A stretch of DNA of 64,000 nucleotides. Source: Achaetomium macrosporum (lineage: Eukaryota; Ascomycota; Sordariomycetes; Sordariales; Chaetomiaceae). The stretch covers positions 59,580 to 123,579 of the forward strand of contig MU860062.1 in the NCBI GenBank assembly GCA_033296875.1, read 5' to 3'. The notes beneath the pieces were generated by a model, which saw nothing but the letters and a program-made list of their open reading frames with translations, ran no database searches and was not told the DNA's origin. A program made the translations under genes and the position numbers. Each line of letters starts with the position of its first letter. Position 1 is the stretch's first letter. Shown here one piece after another: positions 32,328 to 43,725 of the stretch.

Positions 32328-35300
32328 TAGACTGCCTCAGAACACAATGGCAGGGGGCAGGCAGGTGAGGTAATAGACCTTACCCCGCACAATGTGTCGT
32401 GCAGAGTAAGAACGGGAGGGAGAATCTAGCAGAAGGCAGAGAAACTGACAAGTTGAGAATCGTCGAAGGACGTTGCGCTTGGGTCGAATGACATTGAGGC
32501 AATGGTTGCGCCAGACATACCGGTCGGGCGACGCTGGCAATGTGTGGGCTTTTGAGTTTTTTAATGTCGAGTGTCTTAAGGCTTCTTGTGCTAAGACCGA
32601 GATTAGGTGCCGACGTCAACACTTCGGTGTAATGACTCTTCACTCTTCAGAGATGTTTGCTGGTTGGTTGATTGAGTCTTCAAGTCCGTGGTGGTCCGAT
32701 GTCTGGGCAGGGAAGAGCTGGGCAACGAGAGCTCTCTTAAAACTCAAAGAAGGGCCTCGCTGGGCGCGTCGAAGTCGGCATCTCCCGGCAGCCATGTTTG
32801 GAATTGCAGTCTCGGCTCCGTGGTGCGCCGTCACACTACAGTGTCTTTGAAGCCTGCGAAAACTAACAAACGGATGATTTATCTTGGAGTGGTGCCAGAA
32901 TGAACTGGGTCGGTTTTCGACAGTCCAGAACTTGAAAATCGCATGGAGCTCGGAGCTGCCCGCCCTTCCGCACGCATTGGCCGGGGATGCTCGGAGAGCT
33001 CTGGGCGTCTTGGCTGCAGCCTGCCATGAGTGCGTGCCCCACTCCTGACAGCCAACCAAATTGCTTCCAGGGTCTTGTGCACTGTCAGAAGTGCGGCATC
33101 GCATGCGTCAAGGAAACAAACATTGGGATCGGTATCCGCTTTCGAAGCCGCTCTTGCTCTTGCATCTGCTCGAGATTCGCTGTTCGTAGTGACAAGTCTT
33201 TCGGTCACATCTCCACCTGAACGGCAATAGCGGGAATGATGATGCTCCCGGACATGGATCCGATCAGCCCTGTTGGGGTTCTGCCTTCTTTGAGCAGTGG
33301 CACTTACTCACTTCCCGTGGAAAAAGAGGGAAATATGATGACCCGTGTACCCTCGAATGGCATATAGAGCCCATCGCCTACGACTGAATTACATCATGGA
33401 TATGTCGCACACAGGCACTGCGAAAACTGCTTCAGTTCCAGATTGCCCGCTTGAGTACTACCTTACGTACCACACCAAGTAGAAGCTAGAGCGGAATAAC
33501 TTTAAAAAGACGGATCACGGCAATATAGGACAGATCGTGTCAGAGTAGGAGAGTGCCGAAGAAGGACCTGATGGGCTGCCCGTGCGCTTTTTGGAGCGAC
33601 ATGTTCTGTTCAAAAGAAAATGGCCTGATTTTTGGCCAGGCCACTTGTCCCACAAAACGCGTGACCGGGCAGGTCCGCTGTATTTTTGTTAGTGATAAAG
33701 TATTCTGTCCCAAAGGAAGTACTGATAGGTACCTTGCATAGATCGCGAGAAATTATCGTGAGCACCGCACTCACGAAGCAAATCCGCTGCTTCCCACAGT
33801 ATGCTCCTCATGACCCTCAACAAAATGGCTCGGCACTCACGACCGAACGATTTGAGCTCCTTCTCATTTCTTGGGGGTGAGTGAGACCTCTCCATGTGTT
33901 AGTGACTCAAACGAGACTGGGAGTCTGGTTTCTCAAGTCGACTTGCGAGAGTGTAATGTAGTAAGGTGCAGTGGCAGTCTTTCCTCCGGCTCAACACGGC
34001 CGATCCACTTAGGAGACACCGGCGTGCCACAGGGTGCCGGTGAGACATCTCCACTTTCGAACCGCTGAATTCGGCCTCCGGTGCCTGCCGGGACATCTGG
34101 ATCTCCCCTCCCGGGCCCATCGCGCGATTTCCACACGATTGCTCGGACACTTGTTACAACCTGAGTTCTTCACAAGGCTGTCCATCGCTAACTGATTGAT
34201 CAGAGTGGCCCGAACACTGGAGACCCGATTTTAACCATGTGCGGTGCGAATCTAGTAGTACAAATTGAGGCCCTATTCTTCGGTGACTTACCCATTATCG
34301 TTGACTGAGTTGTCCCGAATTAACATGCCTTCGAGACTAACAGCATGGGCGGCAGCGGTTTCCCTCCCGTGCTGTATCTCGAGTGGTCCGGGCATTCCAG
34401 CTAGACAATATGGAATCCCGGATATGCCGCCAGCTGTGCCAAGACACTGCAAGGCGAACTTTCCAGGCTGCTGGACCCGATGCGATCGACGTTGCCGGAA
34501 CTCGTACCCTGCTCAAGTGATTTGGCGAGCTCCCTGAGGTATGCCTGATGACCTCGGGAGGTGCTTGATAGACAACCCATAGGCCATCTAACGCAAATCC
34601 TCAGGACAGGAGGAGACCGTGACACACTCCGTATTCGGCTTTCTTGCCTGGAGAGTCATCGTCCCGGTCCTCTAGAGGTGTATACGAAGTGATATAGGCT
34701 GAGAGATTGGCGGTCCTCGAATATGGACGCACGAGGGCCGATTGTCTCGTGGACGCCTTAGCCGATCCCTGCCTCTAAGTTTTCCCATAGCGTATAGGTA
34801 GCTGACCGTCAAGCGATTGCAGCAGAGACTCTCTCCCTGGTAGCTAGCGTCAGTGAGAGTGAATAACTTCCGACCGCGTATTTTGCTCTGCGACATGTGG
34901 GATTCTATTGGCATGCTGTCCATGCAAGGCCGAGGCTCTGGTGTTTGGAAGCTCGACAACAGAGACAAGTGTGCCGTCTTCTGTAATGTCTCCCATGTCT
35001 AGAGCATCCCACCATTGCTGACAGGGGACATCTAACAATACTCCATATCTATGTGGCCGGCCTGGCATCAATACGGAGTAACCTGCTGTAGCCTTCGCCT
35101 CGTTCTGCGAATGCAGGTAGTCAAGACCATCTCTTGGTTCGAAGTAACCACTGTCCGCCAACTGCATTTGGAAAGCACAGTCATCCTATCATGAGTGCTG
35201 ATACTTGCAGTCAGCTGCACCGTCACTGGAAATCAGACACTGCCAAATAGGTGGAGAGATGACGACGTTTATTTCATACGTATGGTAACGACATACTATG

Positions 35301-36880
35301 TTCGGATGCCAAGTGCCATTCGACCAGGAGAAGGGGGTATCAGCCCAACGGCGGAGGTTGACGCACAACCCCAGGAATTCCAAAACATAGCGCAGCCAAC
35401 TATCATGCCCCTTGTTGGAAAGTTTCGTCAAGGGATTCAGGGTTTCGGGTTTTGTAGCTCGCCCACTACCAACGCCGGCCTAGCACGTGTAAACGGATGC
35501 ACACGGCTCGGTCTCGGGCATCTCCTTCCGATCATACTTCCGGAGCCAGATGTGCCCCCCGAGGATAGGGTTACAAAAGAGAAGGCGGGTGGAAAGAATG
35601 AGCTCGGAAGACGGAACAGATACGAAATAGGCAAGCCAGGGAACAGGTCTGAAAGCCCCGGCGTGCTCGTCGAAGAAGGAGGGTAGCTGGACCGTCAAGC
35701 ACATGGCTGTGGCATGTGAAATTAGACGCCAAGATGTGTGAACCCGGAATATGGAACTGAAAAGGAAAGAGAGTTGGCCAGATGTTCCAGCCAAGGAAAT
35801 TCTGGAAGCTTTCTCTCATGCACTACACACGCGCTGTGAGCGTTCCAAGCGGCTAGACCTGGAAGACAAACCACTGAACATATTAAATCACTATCTGAAG
35901 GCCGGAACAATTTCTCGAGGAGGTCATGTTGTGGTATTCGTGACCGGGCCCTGATGTGTGGATGATACGTCGGTTCGGCTTCGACCACTGAGGATTAAGC
36001 AATTACTATTGCGTGGTGCCTTGAGTTTGGTACGTTCCATGATTCGTCAGAGCAGAGCCCCGTCCAAAGTCGTGGAAATTCCTTTGCCCTTCGAGACGCA
36101 AGATGGTGCAACATAGTACCAGCGTTACACACGCGTTCAACCAGAACTCCTGTCAAGGAGCATTTACACAGAAGCCTAATCACCTACGCTACTGCATCTC
36201 CCGGGTGGGATACGCGGTTCTAGAGGGAGGCTATAACACAACGGCCCTTAATATATCTCAGCCATTTAGCCCTCGGAGGCCGCGCGTGGCGACGCTGGGT
36301 TGCCTTCGCAATATATTCGGGTAAAATGGAAGCTGATGTTAGAAGGAGAAGATTCCATCCACCCTTCGCCCCGCACTACCAGTCGTCAGAATTTCCATAT
36401 GCCGCTACGACCTAGTCAACATTGTAACCAGGTCTCGCCCCTGCACGCCTCCTAGCAACGCCGCGTCCCAGGAGGAAGTTCCTCCGACTGGATTCGTGGG
36501 ATTTAGATTAAGGACACCAACCCAATGGCGTCACGCGATTACAAACCGTCCAAAAGGCGCTCAGCGATTGGCCTTGGCTCCAGGCGGGTTTGTGCAATAG
36601 CCTCCGGAGAAGCTCCGCTGTAGATCAGCACGGGTCCAGGGTTCGAGATGCCGACAGCAACGTGGCCAGCCGTTTCCTATATTTAACCTTGGCGGGACGC
36701 ACCCGGTTTCCGTAGCTATCTCTGCGGTCTTGCTCCAAATCCTTATCTGCCGCGGCCGACAACTAAAAGGGCTCCTGCTGCCGCTCCGTGTCCTCTCCTC
36801 GCATATCCCTACTCCCGTCACCGAGCCCGCCACGGGTTGAGAGGTCCTGATCCGCAACGACATCATTCACAGAACTTGCA
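32328..36880. other. 4.5-kb gene-poor region
   Basis: No gene could be supported over 4.5 kb. Frames of 60-163 codons occur on both strands (32640-33104, 34850-35167, 35195-35686 and 35480-35794, for example). None has a recognisable domain, and adjacent ones cannot be joined with consistent splice phase. The left end must contain the bHLH promoter and the right end the cytochrome promoter. Decayed sequence is possible, but I could not identify its origin. Confidence 0.5.
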
Positions 36881-37654
36881 ATGCTCTGGACTCTGCTCTT
36901 TGGGCTCGTGGCTGCCCTGATAAGGACAGGCAAGCTATCGGTCACTCATCTGATCCGAGATCCAAAACACTAACCGGAGACGTAGCAATCGCCGCCGACG
37001 CCATCTACCGGGATCCCGACACCGGCCTCGTCTTTACGTCCAACTTCCGACTATACAAGGCGGACGGGCGCGGCATCACCTTCCGCGTTGCCATTCCGGA
37101 CGATGCTCAACAAAACAGCGCGTACGATGCCGTCGTCCAGATGGTGGTCCCCAACGATGTCGGCTGGGCGGGTCTTGCTTGGGGCGGCACGATGACCAAC
37201 AACCCCCTTCTGGTGTGCTGGAGGGGAACCAGCAACAATGTGGTCTTGTCGTCGCGCTGGGCAACGTGAGCCATCGCCCATTGTACCCCAAGGGGAGTCA
37301 ACCCTCTTCATCTTCCAGACTGACCTCGGTTGCAGCGGACATGCCTTCCCCCAGGTATATTCCGGCGCGCAGTACACGCTTTTCAAGACGGGCACCAAGT
37401 CCAACTCGACCCACTGGCAATTCACCGCTCTCTGCAAGGGCTGCACCTCCTGGACCGCCTCGGGATCGACCCGCTACCTCAGCCCGAAGGGCGGAAACCG
37501 GCTGGCCTTCGCCTACTCGCCGACCAAGCCGTCCAACCCCAACAGCCCCTCGTCGAGCTTCTCGGTTCACGAGGTCCATGACTACTGGCAGCATGATTTT
37601 GCGCAGGCAGCGAACGCCAACTTCGCGTCGACCGTGTCGAAGCTCGTGGTGTAG
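36881..37654 (+). CDS. Secreted single-domain cytochrome, cellobiose-dehydrogenase cytochrome type
   Basis: Exons 36881-36929, 36986-37265 and 37336-37654 give 215 residues. The first intron (56 bp) has a GC donor (ACAG|GCAAGC) with CTAAC branch and TAG acceptor; the second (70 bp) is GTGAGC...CTGACC...GCAG. Residues 1-17 are a signal peptide (MLWTLLFGLVAALIRTA). The rest is one CDH-cyt b-type heme domain: FTSNFRLYKADGRGITF, GWAGLAWGGTMTNNPLLVCW, RWATGHAFPQVYSGAQYTL, STHWQFTALCKGCTSW. By comparison with the P. chrysosporium enzyme, the heme ligands would be M86 (in GGTM) and H188 (in FSVHEVHDYW), both present. The FAD dehydrogenase domain and any cellulose-binding module are absent. It is probably an extracellular electron-transfer protein; its partner is unknown. 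It is convergent with a kelch gene. Confidence 0.87.
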
Positions 37655-38066
37655 ACGGAGCGGGGCGTGATGCATGGCAAGATTGTACATACATGCTATA
37701 TGCTGTAAGGCGGGACTCCGATGGTCTGGGCCTATGGGACCGTGGGCGGAAGAGGTGGCTTGCTGAACTTAAATAGAGCGAAGGGAGGTGGGTACGATGG
37801 CGGAGGAGAAGAAGGGAAGGGAGCTTTTGGAAATGAAAGAGAGCCTGTAGTCAACCATATCGGTTGATTGCTTACATGTTCACCGACACGTGTATGTTGC
37901 TCAACTTACAGGGGTTCGACGCGGCGCGATGGGTGATGTTTTCGCCCCCGAAACAATTGGTGAGTGACTTGCTTATTAAAATCCAATCACACGCTGTGAA
38001 GGAGTATCAGAAAAGACACAATAGCGCCATTGTCCCCCATCCCTTTCCAGACACGCCGGCAAGACT
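37655..38066. other. Convergent 3' intergenic region
   Basis: This stretch is 412 bp between the cytochrome (+) and kelch (-) stop codons. No gene is seen. Confidence 0.5.
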
Positions 38067-40210
38067 CTATCTCATGGGTCGATGAGCATTCGAAGCATCC
38101 ATCTCGACGGGTGTCATAGGGTCATTGAGGGCCGTATTGTTGAATGTGGTACTTCCACCAAGCTCAACGTAATCCCGCCCGGTTTGGAGCTCAGACATCC
38201 TATGAGGGTAAGGCCCCTTGTATCCCGGGAGCTCGGAAGACGGCCCCGTCTGGTAAGCGTCCTTGTATGGTTCGGCGGCGTAATATCCACGTTGCATAGC
38301 GTGCTCCCCGGGAAGCTCTGCACTATGCGGCATGACATTCTGCCGATTCCTCCTCCGCCGGAGTAGGAACCAGGCGACAGCGGCTATGAGGGCTAGTCCG
38401 GCTACGCCGCCCACAACGCCCCCGGCTATCGCGCCTACTGGAGTGTTCGAGCTGTTCGGTGCGGGCGTTGTTGCTTCTGGGGTTGGCGATATGGATGAAC
38501 CAGAATCCGTACCTGGGAGAAAAATTAGTCACTTCGAACGGCTAGGGCTACTACATGGGCTGTTAGGGGCCCTTTGATGGCACGTACCCGTTGAGGTTGT
38601 GTTTGACTGGACGGCAAAGAGGCTCTTAACCTCATCCGAACTCCATTGAACTGCTTCAAACGAGCTTTGTCCGTCAGCTGAAAGAAGCGGACCGAAGTCT
38701 CGCGGGGCAATCTTACCCATTGGTGTACCACGTCTTGAGGCCATCGTTCCTCTCGTACGTGGTCACGGTGGCGTCGAACGAGTCCTTCCACCTCATCTCA
38801 GTCATGTCAAACAGCACCAAGCCCTGCTGAAACGGATCCTTATACCCCCAGTCGCCGGTCCAGCCGCCTATGCTCAGCATCTGGCGCTTGCCCACCGATA
38901 CACAGCTCTGCCATGCACGACTGCCGCCTGGCGAGTCGGCCGTCTTTGTCCATACGAACCCGGGCAAGCTGAGGACGTAAGCGTCTTGGTAGGTGAGCCT
39001 ACTGCGTTCATTCGACCCTCCCGAAAGGAAGCTTGGGGCTTGCGGTTAGCCAGCCTGTAGGTGAGGTGGAGCTTGGCTGGGTGAGAGGGGGGGGGAAGTA
39101 CGCACATTTCGTAGCCGCCGTCCGAGTTTTCGAAGCCGGCAACGCAAAAGAAGGCCCTCGGGGTGTCAGGAGGAATGGTACCGGTAGTGGTCTGCCAGTA
39201 CTGCTTCTTGGTCCGCGGGTCAAAGAAGGTTAGGTTCCGGAAGTCCCAGGCTCTCGCGGCCGCCCAGTCCGGCTCCCCCACGACCGAGTGAGACGATCCG
39301 CCAAGGACCATGACCAAGCCATTAGGCCCGAAGGTTGGGACGTAGTGTGCCGAGGCGCCAGCCAGGGTGTTGAAGGGACTAAACGCCGTGGTGCCGTTGT
39401 CCCAGACCCTATTCCTCATGTCGTACGTCACCATTCCCGGCATGACCTGGTTGTATCGTCGATTGTAGTCGGTCCAGCCGGATGCTATCCCCCCAATGTA
39501 GAACCCCGTGTCGTTGGAACTTGCGTAAGCGCCGAACTCGGATTGGTAGAGGCCATTGAACAGGTCCGCGTTCGTCGGCTCCTCGGTGGCCCATGTCCCA
39601 GACCCCCTGCCGTCGGGCGTGAACTTCCATAGCGCATTCTCCGTCATGTTCATGCCCCATAGCCACTTCCCGCCCCATACGTAGAAGGTCCCTTCGTCGT
39701 GGTTCGTCCAGATGGCTTGGCAGGCCTTCGACCACCACGGTCTTTCTATGATCTGGAAAGTGACGTTCGATGTGGTCCATGACTTGGAGAGATCGATGGA
39801 TAGTGTTGAGTTTACTGGAGCAGTGCCTGCTGTTAGCACTGCCAAAATTGCGACGGTCCAGACCCACCGGCGTCGCACGGCTAGAGCTGTTTCTAGGACC
39901 CAAGAAAAGTCACAGTCGCTCACCTTGGTTTGTTGCCCGAGGCAGAATCGTCGTTCCATCCGAGTACTGCGAGATTTCTCCACCATCAATGTAGACATAG
40001 TTGCCGATAACGGTCGCTTCAGTTTCTCACGAGTTAGAACCAGTTTCCCCGCGTGGACCGGTTACGGCAGTGAGACAGGAACAAACCTGACTGAGTGGCT
40101 CTGCGGACGAAATTCTCTACCGACGGCGCATCCGACAGTCCCGCGACGCCAACCACACTCCCCAGCCCGAAGAGGGCGGACAGCCTCGATGTCCAACGAC
40201 CCGAACGCAT
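38067..40210 (-). CDS. Kelch-repeat type I membrane protein
   Basis: Six exons in transcript order: 40210-40087, 40016-39924, 39826-39106, 38998-38717, 38664-38588 and 38512-38067 (580 residues). Introns are 70, 97, 107, 52 and 75 bp, and all phases agree. The N-terminus is a signal sequence (MRSGRWTSRLSALFGLGSVV). The ectodomain has kelch-like beta-propeller blades, seen as VIGNYVYIDGGEIS, GTFYVWGGKWLW, GFYIGGIASG, LVMVLGGSS and QMLSIGGWTGDWG. A Ser/Thr/Pro stalk, one helix (AIAGGVVGGVAGLALIAAVA, about residue 455) and a basic stop-transfer (FLLRRRRNR) precede a cytoplasmic tail. This architecture is common in filamentous ascomycetes and of unknown function, presumably at the cell surface. 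No lesion is seen. One acceptor (ACAAAG at 38665) is unusual but is the only one that keeps the frame open. Confidence 0.87.
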
Positions 40211-41743
40211 TTCACGAGCGGTATCGCCGTTGCGGGCCCCAAGCTCAGCAAGTCATTCCAAGACACATAGAAATGTCAGTACACGAAGTCGTAACACGAG
40301 AACAATTCCGACAGTCCGGTAGATGGCGTCTGTCGTGTGAGACAAAAAGAAGAATGTCTGAAACGCTACACAGCGGCGGCGGAAACGGGAGAAATGAGAG
40401 ACATGGCTTGCGGGCTTGACGGCGGCGGTGCGCTTTTAGGTGCAGCACAGCGTTGCACCAGGGCCGTCGTGCTGCAGCTGATCCCCCTGCTTCCAAACTC
40501 AACGCAGCTTAGCGTGGCGGGCCTGCGCCCGAATCCTACGACAAGCGACGGGTCCGTATTTCCGGGATCCGCGCTGAATGGTGTGAGAACTGGGGCATTG
40601 GCGTAAGTGGAACTCCAGTCTCCGCTCTTGCCGCGTTGTCTTGCGATGAATGGCTGCCGTCGGGCTGCGCTAGCTCCTGATTAGATGGCGTATATCTGTA
40701 TTGCGCAGAGAGCGGACTCTTGAAAATCAAGATTCGAAGACTATTGTCGTGCAGGTAGATGTAGTCAGTGTGGCTGAAAAGGGGCGATAAACGTTACACA
40801 AAACAGACCCCCGCAGAAGTCCGACCAATGATCAATCCGATTCGTCACGCAGACGCGCAAACGAGCCATAGGGCTGGCAGAGTTCACCCCAGCCAGCTTG
40901 GCGACGACGCGGGAAGGGACTGGTCCGGAGAGGAGTCCGAGACATCGGATAGATAATCATATGCCGAAGAATTGAACACTGTTACGCCACCTTACGTTAC
41001 GCAGTTGCGTATGATAGTACATAGTACTGTAGATACCCGCGTACTTGGTATCAACTCGCAGTCTTAAAATGAGGGAGTTAGGCGAAGGCTCATCGGCCAC
41101 CTGCATCTAGAGTTACCACACGTATATTTGCTTACAACGCACGAGGGAGACGACGTACGTTCCAAGACAGTTATCCGGGTCTCAGTATACCCCAGTTAAA
41201 GAAGGATACAAGGGAAGGCGCAAGTGCTTCCTAAACTGTATCAAAGGCTTAGTCCGCTAAGTACGCGATACAGTCGTAAGAAAACAAGAGAAGGAAGACG
41301 GGAAAAGATACAAAAGGTTATGAAGCGAGCAGAGAAGGAGACAAGGATGAACAGGAGTGTTCACCGCAAACAGAGTTACACGGACTAAATGAGACGAGAA
41401 CTGTGATCTGATTACTTGGGATCTGTTCGTATGAAATTGGCGGATTGTGGTCAGGACAGAACAACCTCTTCGAACTGTGAGCTGGCAGACAGAACAGTTG
41501 AGTTGTCACGTCACAACACCCTGTGTGTCCTTAAGTGACACTGAATGTGTATTCACCACTACTACATAGCTGCCTTTCATGTATCCTGAACACGCTCAGG
41601 AACGAGACAAACCCCATAATAGAGTAGTCTTTGTGTAAACTCACTGAATATCCATGAACCGAATGGTCCCCAACAGTTGACTCCCTCAGAAGCCTCGCCA
41701 GTGATCGCTCCATCAACCTCTCGCGACCAGAGAAGACTTGATA
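40211..41743. other. Intergenic, no gene seen
   Basis: This stretch is 1.5 kb between divergent genes (kelch - and acidic protein +). It presumably contains both promoters. Frames such as 39712-40419 are out of frame with the kelch exons and are rejected. Confidence 0.5.
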
Positions 41744-42370
41744 ATGAAGGACACCATCAAGGAAGAAGCCTCGTCTGATAATGCTAAGCCAGCCACGGGC
41801 CTGGCCATCCGAGCCGCTGAGACCGCTTGCAGCGGCGCCACGACCACATCAACCCTCATGGCCGACGCCGCGGCGGTTGCTCTTGGCTGCATCCCAAGTT
41901 CCCAGGATGTCCAACTTCAAGAACACGACCCTATCCGCCTTCAGGACTTCCTTAGCCTCCGCGACACGGACGTCGACGGCATCGTCAGCACCTCCGAGGT
42001 GCAGTCGGCTGCGACCAGTAGCAATAACTCAGTGTTGAGCTGCGACTCGGACATGTTTGCTGATGTAGACTTAACTCAGCTCAGCCCCGAGGAGCGAGAG
42101 AAGCACATGGAGATGCTGCGCAAGCGGCGCGAGGACAAGAAACGGAACGCTGTAATCGACGCGCTTGATGGCGCTTTTGGGCCGACGGCTTTGTTGTTCC
42201 AGGGTCTAGTAGGACAGGAAAAGACTGAACGGGTTTTGAAGGTTGTGAGTGATATTGGAGAGAAGATTGGATTGGCCAAGATGTCTGATACAGGGAAGGA
42301 GACTAGTCCTGATACTGCGAGGGATGTGGAGGGGAAGCTGGATATGCCTGAAGATAAGGAACAGGACTGA
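41744..42370 (+). CDS. Hypothetical acidic protein with a charged helix
   Basis: Single exon of 208 residues starting at the ATG of MKDTIKEEASSDNAKPA. I do not recognise a family. The first 110 residues are low-complexity, Ala/Thr/Ser-rich and acidic. A confident helical segment follows (LSPEEREKHMEMLRKRREDK), then DALDGAFGPTALLFQGLVGQ and VVSDIGEKIGLAKM. The tail is acidic. No Cys cluster, signal peptide or membrane segment. The charged helix could be a coiled coil or a nucleic-acid-contacting basic helix; nothing decides between them. The adjacent GNAT gene is convergent. Confidence 0.6.
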   Translation: MKDTIKEEASSDNAKPATGLAIRAAETACSGATTTSTLMADAAAVALGCIPSSQDVQLQEHDPIRLQDFLSLRDTDVDGIVSTSEVQSAATSSNNSVLSCDSDMFADVDLTQLSPEEREKHMEMLRKRREDKKRNAVIDALDGAFGPTALLFQGLVGQEKTERVLKVVSDIGEKIGLAKMSDTGKETSPDTARDVEGKLDMPEDKEQD

Positions 42371-42796
42371 AGGGTTATGATTTGGGATGAAATGGCAAGT
42401 CCTTGGTCTGTATTGACAGTTGAGCATTGATATCATGTCCTGTATTCTAGAGAAGTGCGGTATTATCTGACGGAATAGAGAAAAGTCTCTGGAAAAAAAT
42501 CTGATTTGGGCCTGGCTAATTCGCATGTCTCTTGGACATGGAGATCAACTGACGCATATCGATGTACGCAGTGAGTGAGCGCCGCCTTGGGAGACGCGGG
42601 ACGGATGTAGTATCTAGCCTAAGATATTTGACATTTCCTCTCCTTCCAACCCAACAGCGCGGCGCTGCAACCAACCTATACTCCTCAACCCAGACCCCCA
42701 AAAGATACATGATTGATTGCAGCCGGGACACAGCGAATACCACCACATTCCACGACCAATCAGCACCCATCCCATCCCTCATTACCACCAGGCACG
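42371..42796. other. Convergent 3' intergenic region
   Basis: This stretch is 426 bp between the acidic protein (+) and GNAT (-) stop codons. Short frames only. Confidence 0.5.
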
Positions 42797-43333
42797 CTAT
42801 CGCCCCTCCCAACCCATAGGCAACATCATCCCCAGCTGCCCCGACGGCAGGGCCTCGACAAATCCATTCTTCGCATACAGCTTCCTCCCGGGTCCGTCCG
42901 CAAACAGCGTGACATACGCCCCCGTCCCGTCCTGCGGCGCATGCTCCTTGATGTGTCGCAGCAAGTCCTTCAGCACGGCATCGCCCAGCCCCTTCCGCTG
43001 GTGCGTCGGCAGCACCGCCATGTCGGCGATGTGGAAGTACCAGCCGCCGTCGCCTATGATGCGGCCCATCGCGACTATTTCTTCTTCTTTGTCGGCTGTT
43101 CCTTCGTTGTTGTTGTCGGTGTTGCTGGGGTTGGAGAAGGTGATGTAGCAGCCGTACCAGCTGTGTTGGGCCACGGGCTTTGCTTGCGCGGCTGTTTTGG
43201 GAGTGAGGCCCGCGGCGGCGCGGAGATGGAGGTAGGCCGGGATGGGCGGGTAGCCCGGGCGGAGGGTGTAGCCTTCCGGGAGAGCTGGCGCCGGAGCCGG
43301 AGCGGGGTCGGCAGTCACGGATGCGGAGGCCAT
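42797..43333 (-). CDS. GNAT-family N-acetyltransferase
   Basis: Single exon of 178 residues. It transfers an acetyl group from acetyl-CoA to an amine; the substrate is unknown. Motif A, the acetyl-CoA pyrophosphate loop, is clear: FHIADMAVLPTHQRKGLGDA, about residues 103-122, with the Q/R-x-x-G-x-G/A pattern (QRKGLG). Motif B follows near LFADGPGRKLYAKNGF. Beta-4 (EIVAMGRIIGDGGWYF) precedes motif A as expected. The N-terminus is Ala/Pro-rich. The length is normal for small stand-alone fungal GNATs. No targeting signal is seen. Start chosen at the first in-frame ATG (43333). Confidence 0.88.
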   Translation of the reverse strand: MASASVTADPAPAPAPALPEGYTLRPGYPPIPAYLHLRAAAGLTPKTAAQAKPVAQHSWYGCYITFSNPSNTDNNNEGTADKEEEIVAMGRIIGDGGWYFHIADMAVLPTHQRKGLGDAVLKDLLRHIKEHAPQDGTGAYVTLFADGPGRKLYAKNGFVEALPSGQLGMMLPMGWEGR

Positions 43334-43725
43334 TCTGCTTTCGGGGGTGGGGGCCTGAGAACTTAAGTAAGGTAGGGAGTTGCGTATACCATTATCACGT
43401 CAATCTGAGTAATGTAGTCTGGAAAGCAACAGGAACTCTAGCTGAACAATCACAATCGGTGACTCACACCCCCGGCGGCCGATCCTAGTGGGTCTTTTCC
43501 CGACCCAATTGCCTAAACAGGCAGGTCGGTGCCGGGACACGGACCCACTTGTCGCCGGTCACAGTCCGAGGAAAGCGACGAAGAGAACTACGGAGATTGA
43601 GCTGTACTTCAAGCAGAACAGCAAGATTTTATTCTCTTTTCAATAAGCCACGTTTTCGGTCCTCTCTCTCTGACCAGGATGGGTGTGCACCAGGCGTCCA
43701 TCGGCAAGGTTGAACCGTGCTCAAG
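43334..43725. other. Intergenic with a short inverted repeat
   Basis: This stretch is 392 bp upstream of the GNAT gene. An 8-bp inverted repeat (AGTGGGTC at 43487-43494 and GACCCACT at 43542-43549), with an inner GGGTC/GACCC pair, could form a hairpin. No gene is seen. Confidence 0.45.

Noticed and set aside
34850..35167. A 105-codon minus-strand frame that looks somewhat protein-like (GYSVLMPGRPHRYGVLLDVP)
   Set aside because: It has no start context, no partner exons with consistent phase and no recognised domain. Kept only as part of the gene-poor region.
39712..40419. A 235-codon plus-strand frame over the kelch gene 5' exons
   Set aside because: It overlaps introns and exons of the minus-strand gene without respect to their borders. 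The minus-strand model closes over six exons.
42713..43366. A 217-codon plus-strand frame over the GNAT gene
   Set aside because: It is antisense to the acetyltransferase, is low in complexity, and lacks any domain.
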